A stretch of DNA of 64,000 bases from Deltaproteobacteria bacterium. Its GTDB lineage: Bacteria > Acidobacteriota > Thermoanaerobaculia > Multivoradales > JAHZIX01. Made by a program: the position numbers and the translations under genes. Under the pieces are notes generated by a model that was not told the origin of the DNA, searched no databases, and saw only the letters and a list, made by a program, of their open reading frames with translations. The DNA lies in NCBI GenBank assembly GCA_022601195.1, contig JAHZIX010000023.1, positions 124,001 through 188,000 on the forward strand. The letters run 5' to 3'. Positions 25,141 to 35,214 of this stretch are shown here, one piece after another; the first letter of the stretch is position 1, and every line of letters starts with the position of its first letter.

Positions 25141-27569
25141 GGGGCTCCGATACTAGCAGTCTCGTAGCGACCGAGGGCGACGATGCCCACTAGACCCAAA
25201 AGAGCTACGAGGACGGCGATGCGAAACGGTCTTCGGTCGACCCAAATGCGAATTCGATGTTCCCCTTCCGGTATCGGTACAGCGATACGGTGCAGGTTGG
25301 CGACGGCTATGGGCACGGGTGAATCGTCTATGGTGGCACGGTAGATCGAGAGATGGGAGCGCTGCCAGACGATGGCTCCGGGGCTGTTCGCGGTCACTTC
25401 GACCTCGAGTATCTCCTGCTCCAGGCGAATCCTGTGCAGTTCGCCGCCGGAGCTGCTCAGGGTAGGCTGGGAGCCTGGGAGAACAACGTCGCGCTGAGGA
25501 GAGAAAGAGGGGTCCGTAAGAGTCGTGAGGGCTCCGTTGAGGTTCGGGGCATAGTGGATGCGAGAGGCAAGAAAGACTTCCGGTGAGGCATCGGGTAACC
25601 CATAGAGCCTCAGTTCGTTGCCAAAAACGGAGGTATGGGTCAAGAGATCTGCCTCGGCCGCCGCCGCCGGAATCAGAGGGCGAGACAGGAGAAGGCGGCC
25701 CACCCCCCAGGCTTTGAGAAGCTTCACTCGAGAGACGTCATCTAGCTGGAGTATGGCGTCCCTTGCAGCTCGGCTCAGAAACGAGCTCAAGCCTTCAGGG
25801 GTGAGATTGAGCTCGTAACGACGCCCCTGAAAAATTCCAGAACTTGGATAGAGCTCCAGAAAGGTCCGTCGATGTACCCAATTTGAGGTCGGTTTGGGAA
25901 AGTTGGCCTGACGAGCATCGACCCTGCCGAACAAGTCATCCGCCGAACCGTGGACGATGGGAGTCTGCTCGGGAAGGTCTTCGAGGAGAGAAGACGGTCG
26001 AAGGAAGGCGGAGGATTCTTCCGTAGCCAGCAGCGGTTGAAGCAGGAAGAGCTGGGATCCTCCATGGAGCAGTAGGAGGAGGGCTCCTCCTACCCCGGCT
26101 CGCCGCCGGGCGAAGATTCGGGTGATCAGGCTCATAGAGAAGGCCAGGAGCATACAAAGGAGAGCCAAACCCATCCATCGGCTGCGCTCCTGAGCGATGA
26201 ATTCGGATCCGAAGGAATCGGGAATCAGGTGCTTGAGAAACCCATTGGAGCTCGTCGGTAAGAAGCGGAGCCAGGCCCATAGGACTAGGTAGGCTGCCGC
26301 AAAGGCGGAGAGTAGCCGGGATAGGCCCCGGCCCCTACTTTGCCCGGCTGTGGTCTTGTCGGGTGGAAGGTTTCCTTGAAGCTTCTCCTGGCGAGAAGCC
26401 AGCTGGCTCCATCGTTCAAACCCCAGGCCCGCCAGGATCGCCAACGCCATGGCTGCAGGGAGCCACATCTTGATGGGGTATCGCAGCAGGCTTCCTCCTG
26501 GCAGCTGAAGCAGGAGCGCCAGAAGTGGGTTGGAGCGACCGAGTGCCAGAAACAAGCTTCCTGCCAGGCTCAGCCAGGCCCAGAGACGCACAGGGTTTCG
26601 CTGTAGCCCCGAGAAAGGCAGTAAGGCCAATACCAGCAGACCCGGGTAAAGAGAGAAATAGAGTGGGGGGAACCCTCCGTAGAGTGAATAGGCCCAGAAA
26701 CTTCCTAGATCGAGCTGATCTGGGCGACCGAAGCAGAGGGGCAGAAACCACTCGAGGGCTTGGCCCGGGTGAAAACTCGCCGCTGTGCGGGTGGCCAGAG
26801 AGAAGCCCTGGTGGCCTCGAACCGAGAGGGGCAATATTCGCAGTAGCTCGACCCATTGAGGTGCCGCCAAAAGAGTGCCGCAGGCGAGGGCTCCAGCAGT
26901 AGGGCCGAAGCGGCTGGCGAAGGGCCGAAAGGGGCGCAGCTCGAGCCCCTGTTGGCAGTGGCGCAACAGTACAGCAGTGGCTGCGAGAGCCAACACCAGG
27001 GCCGCGATCAGGGGCTCACCAGCTAGCAATACCAAGGCCCAGAGTAGGGCTAGAGCTACTCGGTCGCGTTTTGCTCCTCGGGTGGTGGCATAGAGGGCAG
27101 CGGCTACCAAAGCAGGGGCGAGGGCAGCCCCTGCCACCAGATTGTAGAGATTGAGATTGGAGAGAAAAAATCCACTCAGGCCATAACTGAACCCAGCCAC
27201 CCAGGAAGCTTGGCGTTGAATTCCCCAAGCTCTCGCCAGGGCATACATGGCTATGGGGGCAAGCAATAGGTGGATCCAGAAGTGGGCATTGAACGCCCAC
27301 AGGAAAGGGGTCAGCAAATAGAAGAGATTGTCCGGGTAGAGAGGCACTACGTTGGGGTTACCGATCAGGGGTTGTCCACCGGCGATCTGTGGTGCCACTA
27401 GCGGTAGGGATCCCTCTTCCATGGCTTGCGCCTGGGCGCTTTTGAGCCCTAGATGCTCATGAAAAGCATCACGGAGAAAGAGGGTTCTCTCGCCGCTGAT
27501 GATGGGGGCGAGAACAAAAATGAGGAGTACTAAGAGCGGAACTCCATAGAGCAGAAGTGGGCGTTTCAT
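25137..27569 (-). CDS. YfhO-like polytopic membrane protein
   Basis: About 12 hydrophobic segments plus C-terminal periplasmic domain ending '...GAIVWQRSHLSIYRATIDDSPVPIAVANLHRIAVPIPEGEHRIRIWVDRRPFRIAVLVALLGLVG', typical YfhO-type architecture. Confidence 0.75.
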   Translation of the reverse strand: MKRPLLLYGVPLLVLLIFVLAPIISGERTLFLRDAFHEHLGLKSAQAQAMEEGSLPLVAPQIAGGQPLIGNPNVVPLYPDNLFYLLTPFLWAFNAHFWIHLLLAPIAMYALARAWGIQRQASWVAGFSYGLSGFFLSNLNLYNLVAGAALAPALVAAALYATTRGAKRDRVALALLWALVLLAGEPLIAALVLALAATAVLLRHCQQGLELRPFRPFASRFGPTAGALACGTLLAAPQWVELLRILPLSVRGHQGFSLATRTAASFHPGQALEWFLPLCFGRPDQLDLGSFWAYSLYGGFPPLYFSLYPGLLVLALLPFSGLQRNPVRLWAWLSLAGSLFLALGRSNPLLALLLQLPGGSLLRYPIKMWLPAAMALAILAGLGFERWSQLASRQEKLQGNLPPDKTTAGQSRGRGLSRLLSAFAAAYLVLWAWLRFLPTSSNGFLKHLIPDSFGSEFIAQERSRWMGLALLCMLLAFSMSLITRIFARRRAGVGGALLLLLHGGSQLFLLQPLLATEESSAFLRPSSLLEDLPEQTPIVHGSADDLFGRVDARQANFPKPTSNWVHRRTFLELYPSSGIFQGRRYELNLTPEGLSSFLSRAARDAILQLDDVSRVKLLKAWGVGRLLLSRPLIPAAAAEADLLTHTSVFGNELRLYGLPDASPEVFLASRIHYAPNLNGALTTLTDPSFSPQRDVVLPGSQPTLSSSGGELHRIRLEQEILEVEVTANSPGAIVWQRSHLSIYRATIDDSPVPIAVANLHRIAVPIPEGEHRIRIWVDRRPFRIAVLVALLGLVGIVALGRYETASIGAP

Positions 27570-29878
27570 GGGGATCTAAGAAAGCCCACCTTCAACGACC
27601 AGACGAGCGCGAGGAGAGCCAGCAGCCCAGCCAGAATCTCGGGCCAGTGGGAGACTTGGAGAATAACCCGATGCCGGCCTGCTGGCACCGCAACTCCGGT
27701 AAGAATCAGGTTGACGGGAGTCGTAGCCAGACGCTCACCGCTCGCGAGTCGAGCCTTGAAAAGGGGCTGGAAGGCTCTTTGGATAACCGCAAGTCCTCCT
27801 GAGCTTTCGACCTCTATCTCGATCCGATCCGGTTCGTTTAGCAGTAGCTGGACGGAGCCGCCAGGCTGGTGATCCACGGGCAGGGCCGCCACGACTTGGC
27901 CAATTGGGTCTACCGCTTCGCTCACCGAAACGAGCGCTTCGATGGGATTGGAGGCGGCTCCGACGGCTTGGGGCCACCAGACTTCTGGTGCCGAGTCCTG
28001 GACTCGATAGAGATGGCTCGCAACGCCAAAGCGATCTACCTTCTCGAGCAGCTCTAGGCGAGGTTCCACCGCGGGTTCGAGTACGGAAACCACGGCATCC
28101 AAGCCGGCCACCTGAAACCAGTTGACTCGGCTTTCCCAGCTCATTCGTTTTAGGTTGATCTCCAATAGAGTGCAGAAAGAAGAGTTTAATCCTTCCACGT
28201 TGACCGCGAACGGGTATGAGTTGCCATGGAGCACCCCAGGGGTGACGTAGAGGTCTTGCGCAACAATTCTCTGGATGACGGATCTCGCTCCTTGCGGGGC
28301 ATCCGGATAGTGAGGGGTTGGGTGCCACCGGGGAACCATCAAGGCTGTGTTGAGAATCGAGGCCCCTGTACCCACCCTCTGCTCCCAGGGGGTCGGGGCA
28401 CTGTAGGGCTGTGTCGAGTCGGTCTGGATCAGAGGAGTGAGTTGGACCAAGGCTGCCAGCTGGCAGGCAACTGCCATCGCGGGGCGTCGCTGACGAATCC
28501 CGCGAACCGTCCCCAATAGCAAGAGGCTGGCAAGGAGGAAGTAGATCGCCAGCAGGGCCATTTGGGTGGCGGCGATGGCACCGGGGTCGTAGCTGTAGCC
28601 GGCGCCGTTTTGGGTCGCTACTTGGACGGCGTGAATCATCCGAGGCCGAGCAAGCCAGGTCACAGCACACAAGACCACTGTGAGTCCGCTGGTGCCCAGG
28701 GCGACCGCATTCCACCAGCGCAGCCGGTGAGTGAGCAAGCGGTCGAGGCCCCAGCCGGCCAATAGCGGTGCTGCCAGAGCCAGCCAGAAAATGAACTTCT
28801 CCGGGTACCGGAACAAGCCGAGGCTGAGCTGACCCAAGAGGCCTGGAAGGGAACCGCCTATCCAAGCCAGGAGGAGACTACTGATCGCCAGGGTGATCCA
28901 AGGCCAACGGCGGGCTCCTGCCGCCAACATCAGTATCAAGGCCACTACGCCAAAGTAGATGGAAGGGAAAAAGGGCATCCAGCTGGCGATCTCGGTGTAC
29001 CAGATACCGAGATTGCCTCGAAAGTTCGGCCAGCCAAAAGGGAACGGGATGAGCAACTCGAGGAACCGCTCTGGTCGGAGAAAATAAAAGGAAACCACGC
29101 TCTCCAAGTTGCCGTGTCCGCCCCGAAAGCTAAACTCGAAAATGCGAGCTGTGGCAACGATCTGAGGCAGGGCCACCACTAGACCGATCGCTCCAACAGA
29201 AAAAGCCGTCAGGAGGCTCCGGCGCCAGCCCAATTTTGGTTTCAGAACCATCATCAAAGGAAGCAAGCCGAGGGCTGCTGTGATCGGCTCGCCGCCCAAG
29301 AGGGCCATGCCGCAGGCGGCTCCCCCGAGAGCGATTCCCCGGCGACCCCCCTTCATGGCGCCGGTCATGACAAGAGGCCACCAGGCCGCCACCACCGGCA
29401 CGTTGTAGAAGCTCAAGGAAGACAGGAAAAAGCCGCAGCCGGCATAGGTAATCCCTGCCAACAACGCCGCAGCCTCTCCCTGGTCGAGGGCTCGAGCGAG
29501 GGCACGCATAGCGAAGAGGGCGAGCAGCCAATGGAGGACAAAGTGAAGATTGAAGGCGCTCCAAAAGGGGAGCACTAGATAGAGGATGTTGCCGGGATAG
29601 AAGGGAAGGACCGCAGGATTTCCCTGGAAGGGCTGTCCGAGAGCCCACTCTGGGTTGAAGGTGGGGATCCGGCCTTGGCGGAGTTGCTCCGCGCCGAAGG
29701 CTTTTTGAGGCAAGTTGTTGGAAAAGACATCCCTGACGTAAAAGGTCTCCTGGCCAAGTGCGGCGGGTATGGCCACAGCCAGCCAAAGGAGGAGTGCAGC
29801 CGCGAGCACCCAACGGAGACCTCGAGAGGGGGGCGGTGTGAGCTGCGGGATGGGGGCTTCTTCTTCGTTCATCGACAT
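27566..29878 (-). CDS. YfhO-like polytopic membrane protein (tandem paralogue)
   Basis: Same architecture as downstream gene ('QETFYVRDVFSNNLPQKAFGAEQLRQGRIPTFNPEWALGQPFQGNPAVLPFYPGNILYLVLPFWSAFNLHFVLHWLLA'); start at MSMNEEEAP with SD AAGGGGAG. Confidence 0.75.
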   Translation of the reverse strand: MSMNEEEAPIPQLTPPPSRGLRWVLAAALLLWLAVAIPAALGQETFYVRDVFSNNLPQKAFGAEQLRQGRIPTFNPEWALGQPFQGNPAVLPFYPGNILYLVLPFWSAFNLHFVLHWLLALFAMRALARALDQGEAAALLAGITYAGCGFFLSSLSFYNVPVVAAWWPLVMTGAMKGGRRGIALGGAACGMALLGGEPITAALGLLPLMMVLKPKLGWRRSLLTAFSVGAIGLVVALPQIVATARIFEFSFRGGHGNLESVVSFYFLRPERFLELLIPFPFGWPNFRGNLGIWYTEIASWMPFFPSIYFGVVALILMLAAGARRWPWITLAISSLLLAWIGGSLPGLLGQLSLGLFRYPEKFIFWLALAAPLLAGWGLDRLLTHRLRWWNAVALGTSGLTVVLCAVTWLARPRMIHAVQVATQNGAGYSYDPGAIAATQMALLAIYFLLASLLLLGTVRGIRQRRPAMAVACQLAALVQLTPLIQTDSTQPYSAPTPWEQRVGTGASILNTALMVPRWHPTPHYPDAPQGARSVIQRIVAQDLYVTPGVLHGNSYPFAVNVEGLNSSFCTLLEINLKRMSWESRVNWFQVAGLDAVVSVLEPAVEPRLELLEKVDRFGVASHLYRVQDSAPEVWWPQAVGAASNPIEALVSVSEAVDPIGQVVAALPVDHQPGGSVQLLLNEPDRIEIEVESSGGLAVIQRAFQPLFKARLASGERLATTPVNLILTGVAVPAGRHRVILQVSHWPEILAGLLALLALVWSLKVGFLRSP

Positions 29879-29906
29879 TTCATCTGCTCCCCTTAGAATA
29901 GTGCCC

Positions 29907-30791
29907 ATGCGAAAGTCATCCTTCCCACCCTTGCTGCGAGCGATGCGGCCGACTCAATGGCCCAAGAATTTTTTTGTGCTGGCGCCGCTGGTGTTTGGCG
30001 GCGAGCTCTTTCAGCCGGATTCATTGCTACGCTCTCTTTTGGCTCTAGCGGTTTTTTGCTGTGCTGCCAGCGCCGTCTACTTGCTCAACGACCTGCGCGA
30101 CCGGGAGGCGGATCGGCAGCATCCTCTCAAACGTCATCGACCTTTGGCGGCAGGGACGCTGTCGGTCAAAGCGGCCCTGGCGGCTGTAGCGGTACTCGTT
30201 GCCATGGCAGCGGCGGGCAGTCTCCAGCTCGGTCCGATCTTCAGTTGGATCTTGGTGGCCTACCTGACGATCAACCTCCTCTACAGTTTCGGTCTCAAGA
30301 ACATTGTCATCCTGGACGTCATGATTGTCAGCTTGGGCTTTGTTCTACGAGTCGCGGCAGGGGGGGCGGCGATCGACGTAGAGATATCCCGCTGGCTGGC
30401 CCTCTGTACGATCTTCGTAGCTCTTTTTCTGGTGCTCTCTAAACGTCGCCATGAGATCGTCCTACTCGCCGACAAGGCTTCCGGTCAACGAAACGTCTTG
30501 GAACAGTACAGCGCATCTTTTCTCGACCAGATGATCAATGTGGTGACCGCTTCGGCAGTGGTCAGTTACGCTCTTTACGCGGTCTCCCCGGAGACTCTGG
30601 AGAAATTCGACACACAGAACCTCATCTATACCTTGCCGATGGTGCTGTTCGGGATCTTTCGCTATCTCTTTCTAATCTACCAGACCTCGGCAAAGCGCAA
30701 CCCCACCGAAGCCATGCTGACGGACCTGCCCTTCTTGCTCAACCTCGCCGTCTGGGGCTGTGCGGTGACCTGGATCGTCTACGGGGCTTGA
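29907..30791 (+). CDS. UbiA-family prenyltransferase (decaprenyl-phosphate phosphoribosyltransferase-like)
   Basis: 'MRPTQWPKNFFVLAPLVFGG', 'VYLLNDLRDREADRQHPLKRHRPLAAG', polytopic; internal ATG 29907 chosen. Confidence 0.88.
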   Translation: MRKSSFPPLLRAMRPTQWPKNFFVLAPLVFGGELFQPDSLLRSLLALAVFCCAASAVYLLNDLRDREADRQHPLKRHRPLAAGTLSVKAALAAVAVLVAMAAAGSLQLGPIFSWILVAYLTINLLYSFGLKNIVILDVMIVSLGFVLRVAAGGAAIDVEISRWLALCTIFVALFLVLSKRRHEIVLLADKASGQRNVLEQYSASFLDQMINVVTASAVVSYALYAVSPETLEKFDTQNLIYTLPMVLFGIFRYLFLIYQTSAKRNPTEAMLTDLPFLLNLAVWGCAVTWIVYGA

Positions 30792-30818
30792 GTTGAGGTC
30801 TTCCCAAGCTCGTCCCGA

Positions 30819-32561
30819 TCAGAAATCGCGAAAGAGCCGTTGGGGAATGGGCCTGTGCTCGGGGCGGTAGATATGGTCGCCCCACCTTAGGGTGATCGCC
30901 GAGGCCTCGGTAGGAGGTTTCACCTGGTGGAGTCCAACATCGAGGTGTAGCACCCCGCCTGGATCGACGTTGTGGCCGTCTATCTCTACTGCTACAGGGG
31001 ATTCGAGGGTATAGGGTCCCGGGATGAGGATCTCGAATTGTTGCCAAGCAATGCCATCGAGTTGCAGCTGCTTTCCGGCCACGAATAGCCAGCCCCAATG
31101 CTGAATGAAATTGTTGCGCAGGACCTGGCGATCTTCCGGTAACAGTGAGTACCGCATCTGATCGGCCTGCTCGTCTGAAAGAAAGAACCAGAGGCTAGGA
31201 ACATTGGCGATCAGAAACAGGGGGCGTTCCTCTTCCACTACCTCTTGCAGAATGGGTTTGCCGGATTCTAGGTAGCTCTCCATCCCCCAGGAGCTCATGA
31301 AGAACCCCTTCTTGGGAAAGCTGGCCACCATGGAGCACCGGTCTATGTAGGGGACCGGCTCCGGGAACATTCGATGGATGGTGCTGTTCAGGACTTTCTG
31401 TTGCCCGTTTTGGTCCCAAGAATGGCGCAGGTATTGAGCGCCGACCTGGATGCCTACCGCAAAAACCAGCACGATGGCGGCGACCTTGAGCAGCCAGGAG
31501 CCCTTCGCTTTGGAAGCCTTCAGGAGGCTCTCTAGGCTGACGCCACAGAAGAGGACCGCTGGGGACAGGATGAATACGTAGTAGTAGGGAAAAGCGTTGC
31601 GGTATAGCAGGAGCGTAGTTAGAGGCAATGACAGAGCAAGTAGCGTCCATGCACGATACCGGCGCTCGCCGGATTCCGCCACGGCTTTTCTGAGGGTGAG
31701 CAGACCCCCGCAAAAGAGCAGTAGCCAGGGCACGAAGTCCCACCAGAGGCTGTTGAGAAAGTAAGGTAAGCGTGGAAAAAATCCATGAGACAAGAAGACT
31801 TTGGATGCAGATCTCTTGAGATAGCCACCGGAGGAACTGACTTCGGCTGGGACGAGACCGGATTGGTGCCAGGCCCAGAGAGCAGCAAGAGATACCAGGA
31901 AGGCCGCAGACCAAGCCAGCGATTGCCCTAGGAGGGGCCTCTTCTCCTTTTCTCGGGGCCAGCGTAGGAGAAATATCAATCCGACCAGACCCAAAAAAAG
32001 GACGCTCTTGATGGTGATCATGATGGAGAGGGCTAGCAACACTCCCGCCCCCATCCCAGCCGCCAGGGTGCTTCGGCTGAGAACGAGGTAAATCGCACCA
32101 AGGAACAGGGGGACGCTCAAGGTGTCCGGCCGAAAACTCGTGCTGTGCTCGACTAGGTAGGAGAAGGAGAGATAGGACAGGGCTCCGAAAAGAGCTCCCG
32201 ATCTGCTGAGGAACCTTCGGCCGATGGCGTAGGTGAGGGCCGTGCTCACTCCACCCAGGAACCACAGAATGAAGCGCGCCGTGAAGACCTGGCCGATCTC
32301 GTACCCGGGAACCGCAGGTAGCCAGCTAAACAGGCGGACGTGAAAAGTTTGCCATGGGCTGCTGAGCTCGCCCTGAAGGTATTGGTAGACGTAGGAGAGG
32401 TAGTGGTACTCGTCCCAGTTAATGCTGAGCAGAAAGACCAGGTGAAGTTTCAAGAGCAAGCCTATGGCAATAAAGCCACAGAGCAGACGGTCGATCCAAT
32501 TGACACCTTGGGCAGAGATCTTCGGAGTGGACGAGGGATCGTCTGAGAGAAGTTGTGACAT
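30819..32561 (-). CDS. GT39/PMT-like membrane glycosyltransferase
   Basis: Polytopic; 'LLSINWDEYHYLSYVYQYLQGELSSPWQTFHVRLFSWLPAVPGYEIGQVFTARFILWFLGGVSTALTYAIGRRFL' resembles GT39/ArnT-like N-termini. Confidence 0.7.
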   Translation of the reverse strand: MSQLLSDDPSSTPKISAQGVNWIDRLLCGFIAIGLLLKLHLVFLLSINWDEYHYLSYVYQYLQGELSSPWQTFHVRLFSWLPAVPGYEIGQVFTARFILWFLGGVSTALTYAIGRRFLSRSGALFGALSYLSFSYLVEHSTSFRPDTLSVPLFLGAIYLVLSRSTLAAGMGAGVLLALSIMITIKSVLFLGLVGLIFLLRWPREKEKRPLLGQSLAWSAAFLVSLAALWAWHQSGLVPAEVSSSGGYLKRSASKVFLSHGFFPRLPYFLNSLWWDFVPWLLLFCGGLLTLRKAVAESGERRYRAWTLLALSLPLTTLLLYRNAFPYYYVFILSPAVLFCGVSLESLLKASKAKGSWLLKVAAIVLVFAVGIQVGAQYLRHSWDQNGQQKVLNSTIHRMFPEPVPYIDRCSMVASFPKKGFFMSSWGMESYLESGKPILQEVVEEERPLFLIANVPSLWFFLSDEQADQMRYSLLPEDRQVLRNNFIQHWGWLFVAGKQLQLDGIAWQQFEILIPGPYTLESPVAVEIDGHNVDPGGVLHLDVGLHQVKPPTEASAITLRWGDHIYRPEHRPIPQRLFRDF

Positions 32562-32878
32562 GATTGAGACGCTGAAATCATAGCATGAGGGATGCCTGGT
32601 TCATCCGATCAACCGGCTTGGAGAAGGCTTTGTATCTCGGAGAAAGCTATGTGTCCGAGTCGATGGGATCCTAGGTCACGCTATGGGCTCGACTCTTGTC
32701 GGTTCAGCGCTTGTCGATTCAGTATTCGTTTAGGCCACCCGTTGGTCCGGCTAGCTTTGTCGGGTGGTTTCCACCGAATCCATAGAAGGATCTGGTGGTA
32801 TCTGTGGTCCGCATTCTTTCGTTTCCTTTGCTGCCGGCCCTAAAGAGGTCGTGAGGCAGAACTTTCGGCGGAATAATC

Positions 32879-33949
32879 ATGATGCAGGAAGATTCGCTGG
32901 CTCCCCTGTCGGAGAAGGCTCTTTACGACCCCTCCGAGCTAGATGACGCCGAAGGGGTCCATCTATTGGTGTCACTCCCCGCCCTCAATGAAGAGATGAC
33001 GATCGATTCAGTGATCCGGGCGATTCCCCGAGCCATTCCCGGAGTGCGCCAGGTAGACGTCTTGGTGATCGACGATGGTAGTACCGACGGGACATCTCGG
33101 CTGGCTCGTGAGGCGGGAGCCAAAGTCATTCGTCACTCGGCCCCACGGGGTGTGGGGTTTGCTTTCCACCGAGCCTTGGCCCACGCCATTGAGATTGGCG
33201 CAGATCTCGTTGTGAGTATCGACGCCGATGGACAGTTCGACGCTCTCGACATTCCTAAGCTGGTTCGGCCCGTGCTCCAGGGAGAAGCCGACTTCGTCAC
33301 CGCTTCCCGGTTCAAAGATCCCAAATTGGTCCCGGTGATGCCTCGGGCCAAGCTTTGGGGTAACCGGATGATGAGCCGCCTCGTCTCCAAACTGACTGGA
33401 GAGCGGTTCTTTGATGTTTCCTGCGGCATGCGCTGCTACAGCCGAAAGGCGCTCCTGCAACTTCATCTGCTGGGGCGGTTTACCTACACCCAGGAAGTTT
33501 TTCTGAACCTTGCCTTCAAGAATCTGCGGATTGTAGAAGTGCCGGTGTCCGTGAAGGGAGAAAGAAGTTTCGGGGAGAGCCGGGTAGCTAGCAACCTCTT
33601 TCGCTATGCGTGGCAGACTTCGCAGATCATTTTTCGTTGCTACCGGGACTACCACCCGCTACGGTTCTTCGGTTCCATGGCGCTGGCGTTGCTTTTGCCC
33701 GCTATGGGTCTCGGGGGATTCCTGGTCTTTCACTATTTCCAGACGGGAGGGTTTTCTCCCTACAAGTGGACAGGGTTTGCCTCTGCCGCCCTGCTCCTGG
33801 TCGCGATGTTGATCGCTCACGTTGCCGTCATAGGGGACATGTTGAATCGCCACCGGGTCTACCTCGAAGAAGTACTCTATCGGCAACGACGACAGCCCCA
33901 GGATGGGGAGCATCGACGGATCTCAGCAAGAGCGTCCGGTCAGCAATGA
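32879..33949 (+). CDS. Family 2 glycosyltransferase with C-terminal TM helices
   Basis: 'LLVSLPALNEEMTIDSVIRAIP', 'VLVIDDGSTDGTSRLAREAGAKVIRH', 'VSIDADGQFDALDIPKLVRPVLQGEADFVTASRF', two C-terminal TM helices. Confidence 0.93.
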   Translation: MMQEDSLAPLSEKALYDPSELDDAEGVHLLVSLPALNEEMTIDSVIRAIPRAIPGVRQVDVLVIDDGSTDGTSRLAREAGAKVIRHSAPRGVGFAFHRALAHAIEIGADLVVSIDADGQFDALDIPKLVRPVLQGEADFVTASRFKDPKLVPVMPRAKLWGNRMMSRLVSKLTGERFFDVSCGMRCYSRKALLQLHLLGRFTYTQEVFLNLAFKNLRIVEVPVSVKGERSFGESRVASNLFRYAWQTSQIIFRCYRDYHPLRFFGSMALALLLPAMGLGGFLVFHYFQTGGFSPYKWTGFASAALLLVAMLIAHVAVIGDMLNRHRVYLEEVLYRQRRQPQDGEHRRISARASGQQ

Positions 33950-35214
33950 GAATTCTGGTCAGTACCAGCACGTTTCCGCTGCAACAGAACGATAGCCTGC
34001 CGAGATTCGTCTTCGACCTGGCCGTTGGTCTAAGTGCCGGCGGCGAAGTGACGGCGTTGGTGCCGGGGGCTGCCGGCTATCCTCAGCGGGAGCGCATGGG
34101 GGTTGTGGACGTAGAGCGGTTCACCTATTTTCTGCCTCGTCGCCTCCAGGCTCTCGCCTACGGGCACGGCATGAGGGACAATTTTCGAGGCTCCTGGGCG
34201 GCCAAGCTACAGCCGCTGCCGTTCCTTCTTGCTCAGGCTTTGGCAACCCGTTCGGTGGTGCGGTCCAAGGGGGTGACGGTCGTCAACTCCCACTGGTTGG
34301 TCCCGCAAGGCCTCAGTACGGCACTGGCGAGGGGGCGGCAGGAATCCTTCCACCACATTCTCAGTGTTCATGCGGCAGACGTCTACCTGCTGCGAAAACT
34401 TCCTTTTGGTCGTGCTCTGGCTCGGTTTGTATTGTCGCGAACGGACGTCGTCTTTGCCGACGGTAGCCATGTACGGGACAGCCTGGACGAGCTCATCGGC
34501 CGTCCCTCGGGAGCCCAGCTGCAGCCGAATGGAGTGTGGGTAGATGTCTTTCGGGGCCACCAGGACATGGAGCCGGTGGAGGTTCCCTTCAAGGAGGGAT
34601 ACCTTCTTTTCTTCGGCCGATTTGCCGAGAAGAAGGGGATTACCTATCTACTGAAGGCGCTTCCTCGGGTGCGCGAGAAATACCCTGGGCTCGGTTTGTT
34701 CTTGATCGGCTATGGAGCTTTGGAGAGCCAGATTCGGGAAGAAGTGGCAAGCCTTGGAGTTGCCGACCGAGTTCACTTTCTCGGTCGCCAGCCCCACAGT
34801 GAGATCGTTCGGTACCTGAAGGCCTGCCGGGCCGCCGTCATCCCTTCGATCATAGATCAGCATGGCGAGACGGAAGGTATGCCCACGGTGGTGCTAGAGG
34901 CGATGGCCTCGGGGACCCGGGTCATCGGTACGGCTGTGGACGGCATCCCCGACGTCCTACGGCACCAGGACAACGGTTGGCTGTGCCGCGAAAAAGACGC
35001 AGAAGACTTGGCCGAGAAAATCATCATGGCCCTAGAGGATCCCCGGGCAGACACCATCGTCGAGTCGGCTCTGGCCACCGCGGACCGATTCGACTGGAGC
35101 TGCGTCGCCGGTCGTTATGTCGAGACGATTCGAGGTCTCGAAGCAGGTCGATCTGCCGTTGCTAGAGACAATGCTAGAGACGAGCGGCGAAGCCAGATCG
35201 AAGCGGATGAGTAA
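33946..35214 (+). CDS. Family 4 glycosyltransferase
   Basis: ATG 33946 overlaps upstream stop (ATGA); 'LFFGRFAEKKGITYLLKALPRVREKYPGLGLFLIGYG', 'IIDQHGETEGMPTVVLEAMASGTRVIGTAVDGIPDVLRH'. Confidence 0.93.
   Translation: MRILVSTSTFPLQQNDSLPRFVFDLAVGLSAGGEVTALVPGAAGYPQRERMGVVDVERFTYFLPRRLQALAYGHGMRDNFRGSWAAKLQPLPFLLAQALATRSVVRSKGVTVVNSHWLVPQGLSTALARGRQESFHHILSVHAADVYLLRKLPFGRALARFVLSRTDVVFADGSHVRDSLDELIGRPSGAQLQPNGVWVDVFRGHQDMEPVEVPFKEGYLLFFGRFAEKKGITYLLKALPRVREKYPGLGLFLIGYGALESQIREEVASLGVADRVHFLGRQPHSEIVRYLKACRAAVIPSIIDQHGETEGMPTVVLEAMASGTRVIGTAVDGIPDVLRHQDNGWLCREKDAEDLAEKIIMALEDPRADTIVESALATADRFDWSCVAGRYVETIRGLEAGRSAVARDNARDERRSQIEADE

Noticed and set aside
27735-28865. 376-aa minus-strand ORF inside the YfhO-like gene
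   Set aside because: Out-of-frame overlap with arginine/serine/proline-rich composition; the YfhO-like frame has coherent TM pattern
31195-32265. 356-aa minus-strand ORF inside the GT39 gene
   Set aside because: Alternate frame of a coherent polytopic membrane protein; no domain recognised
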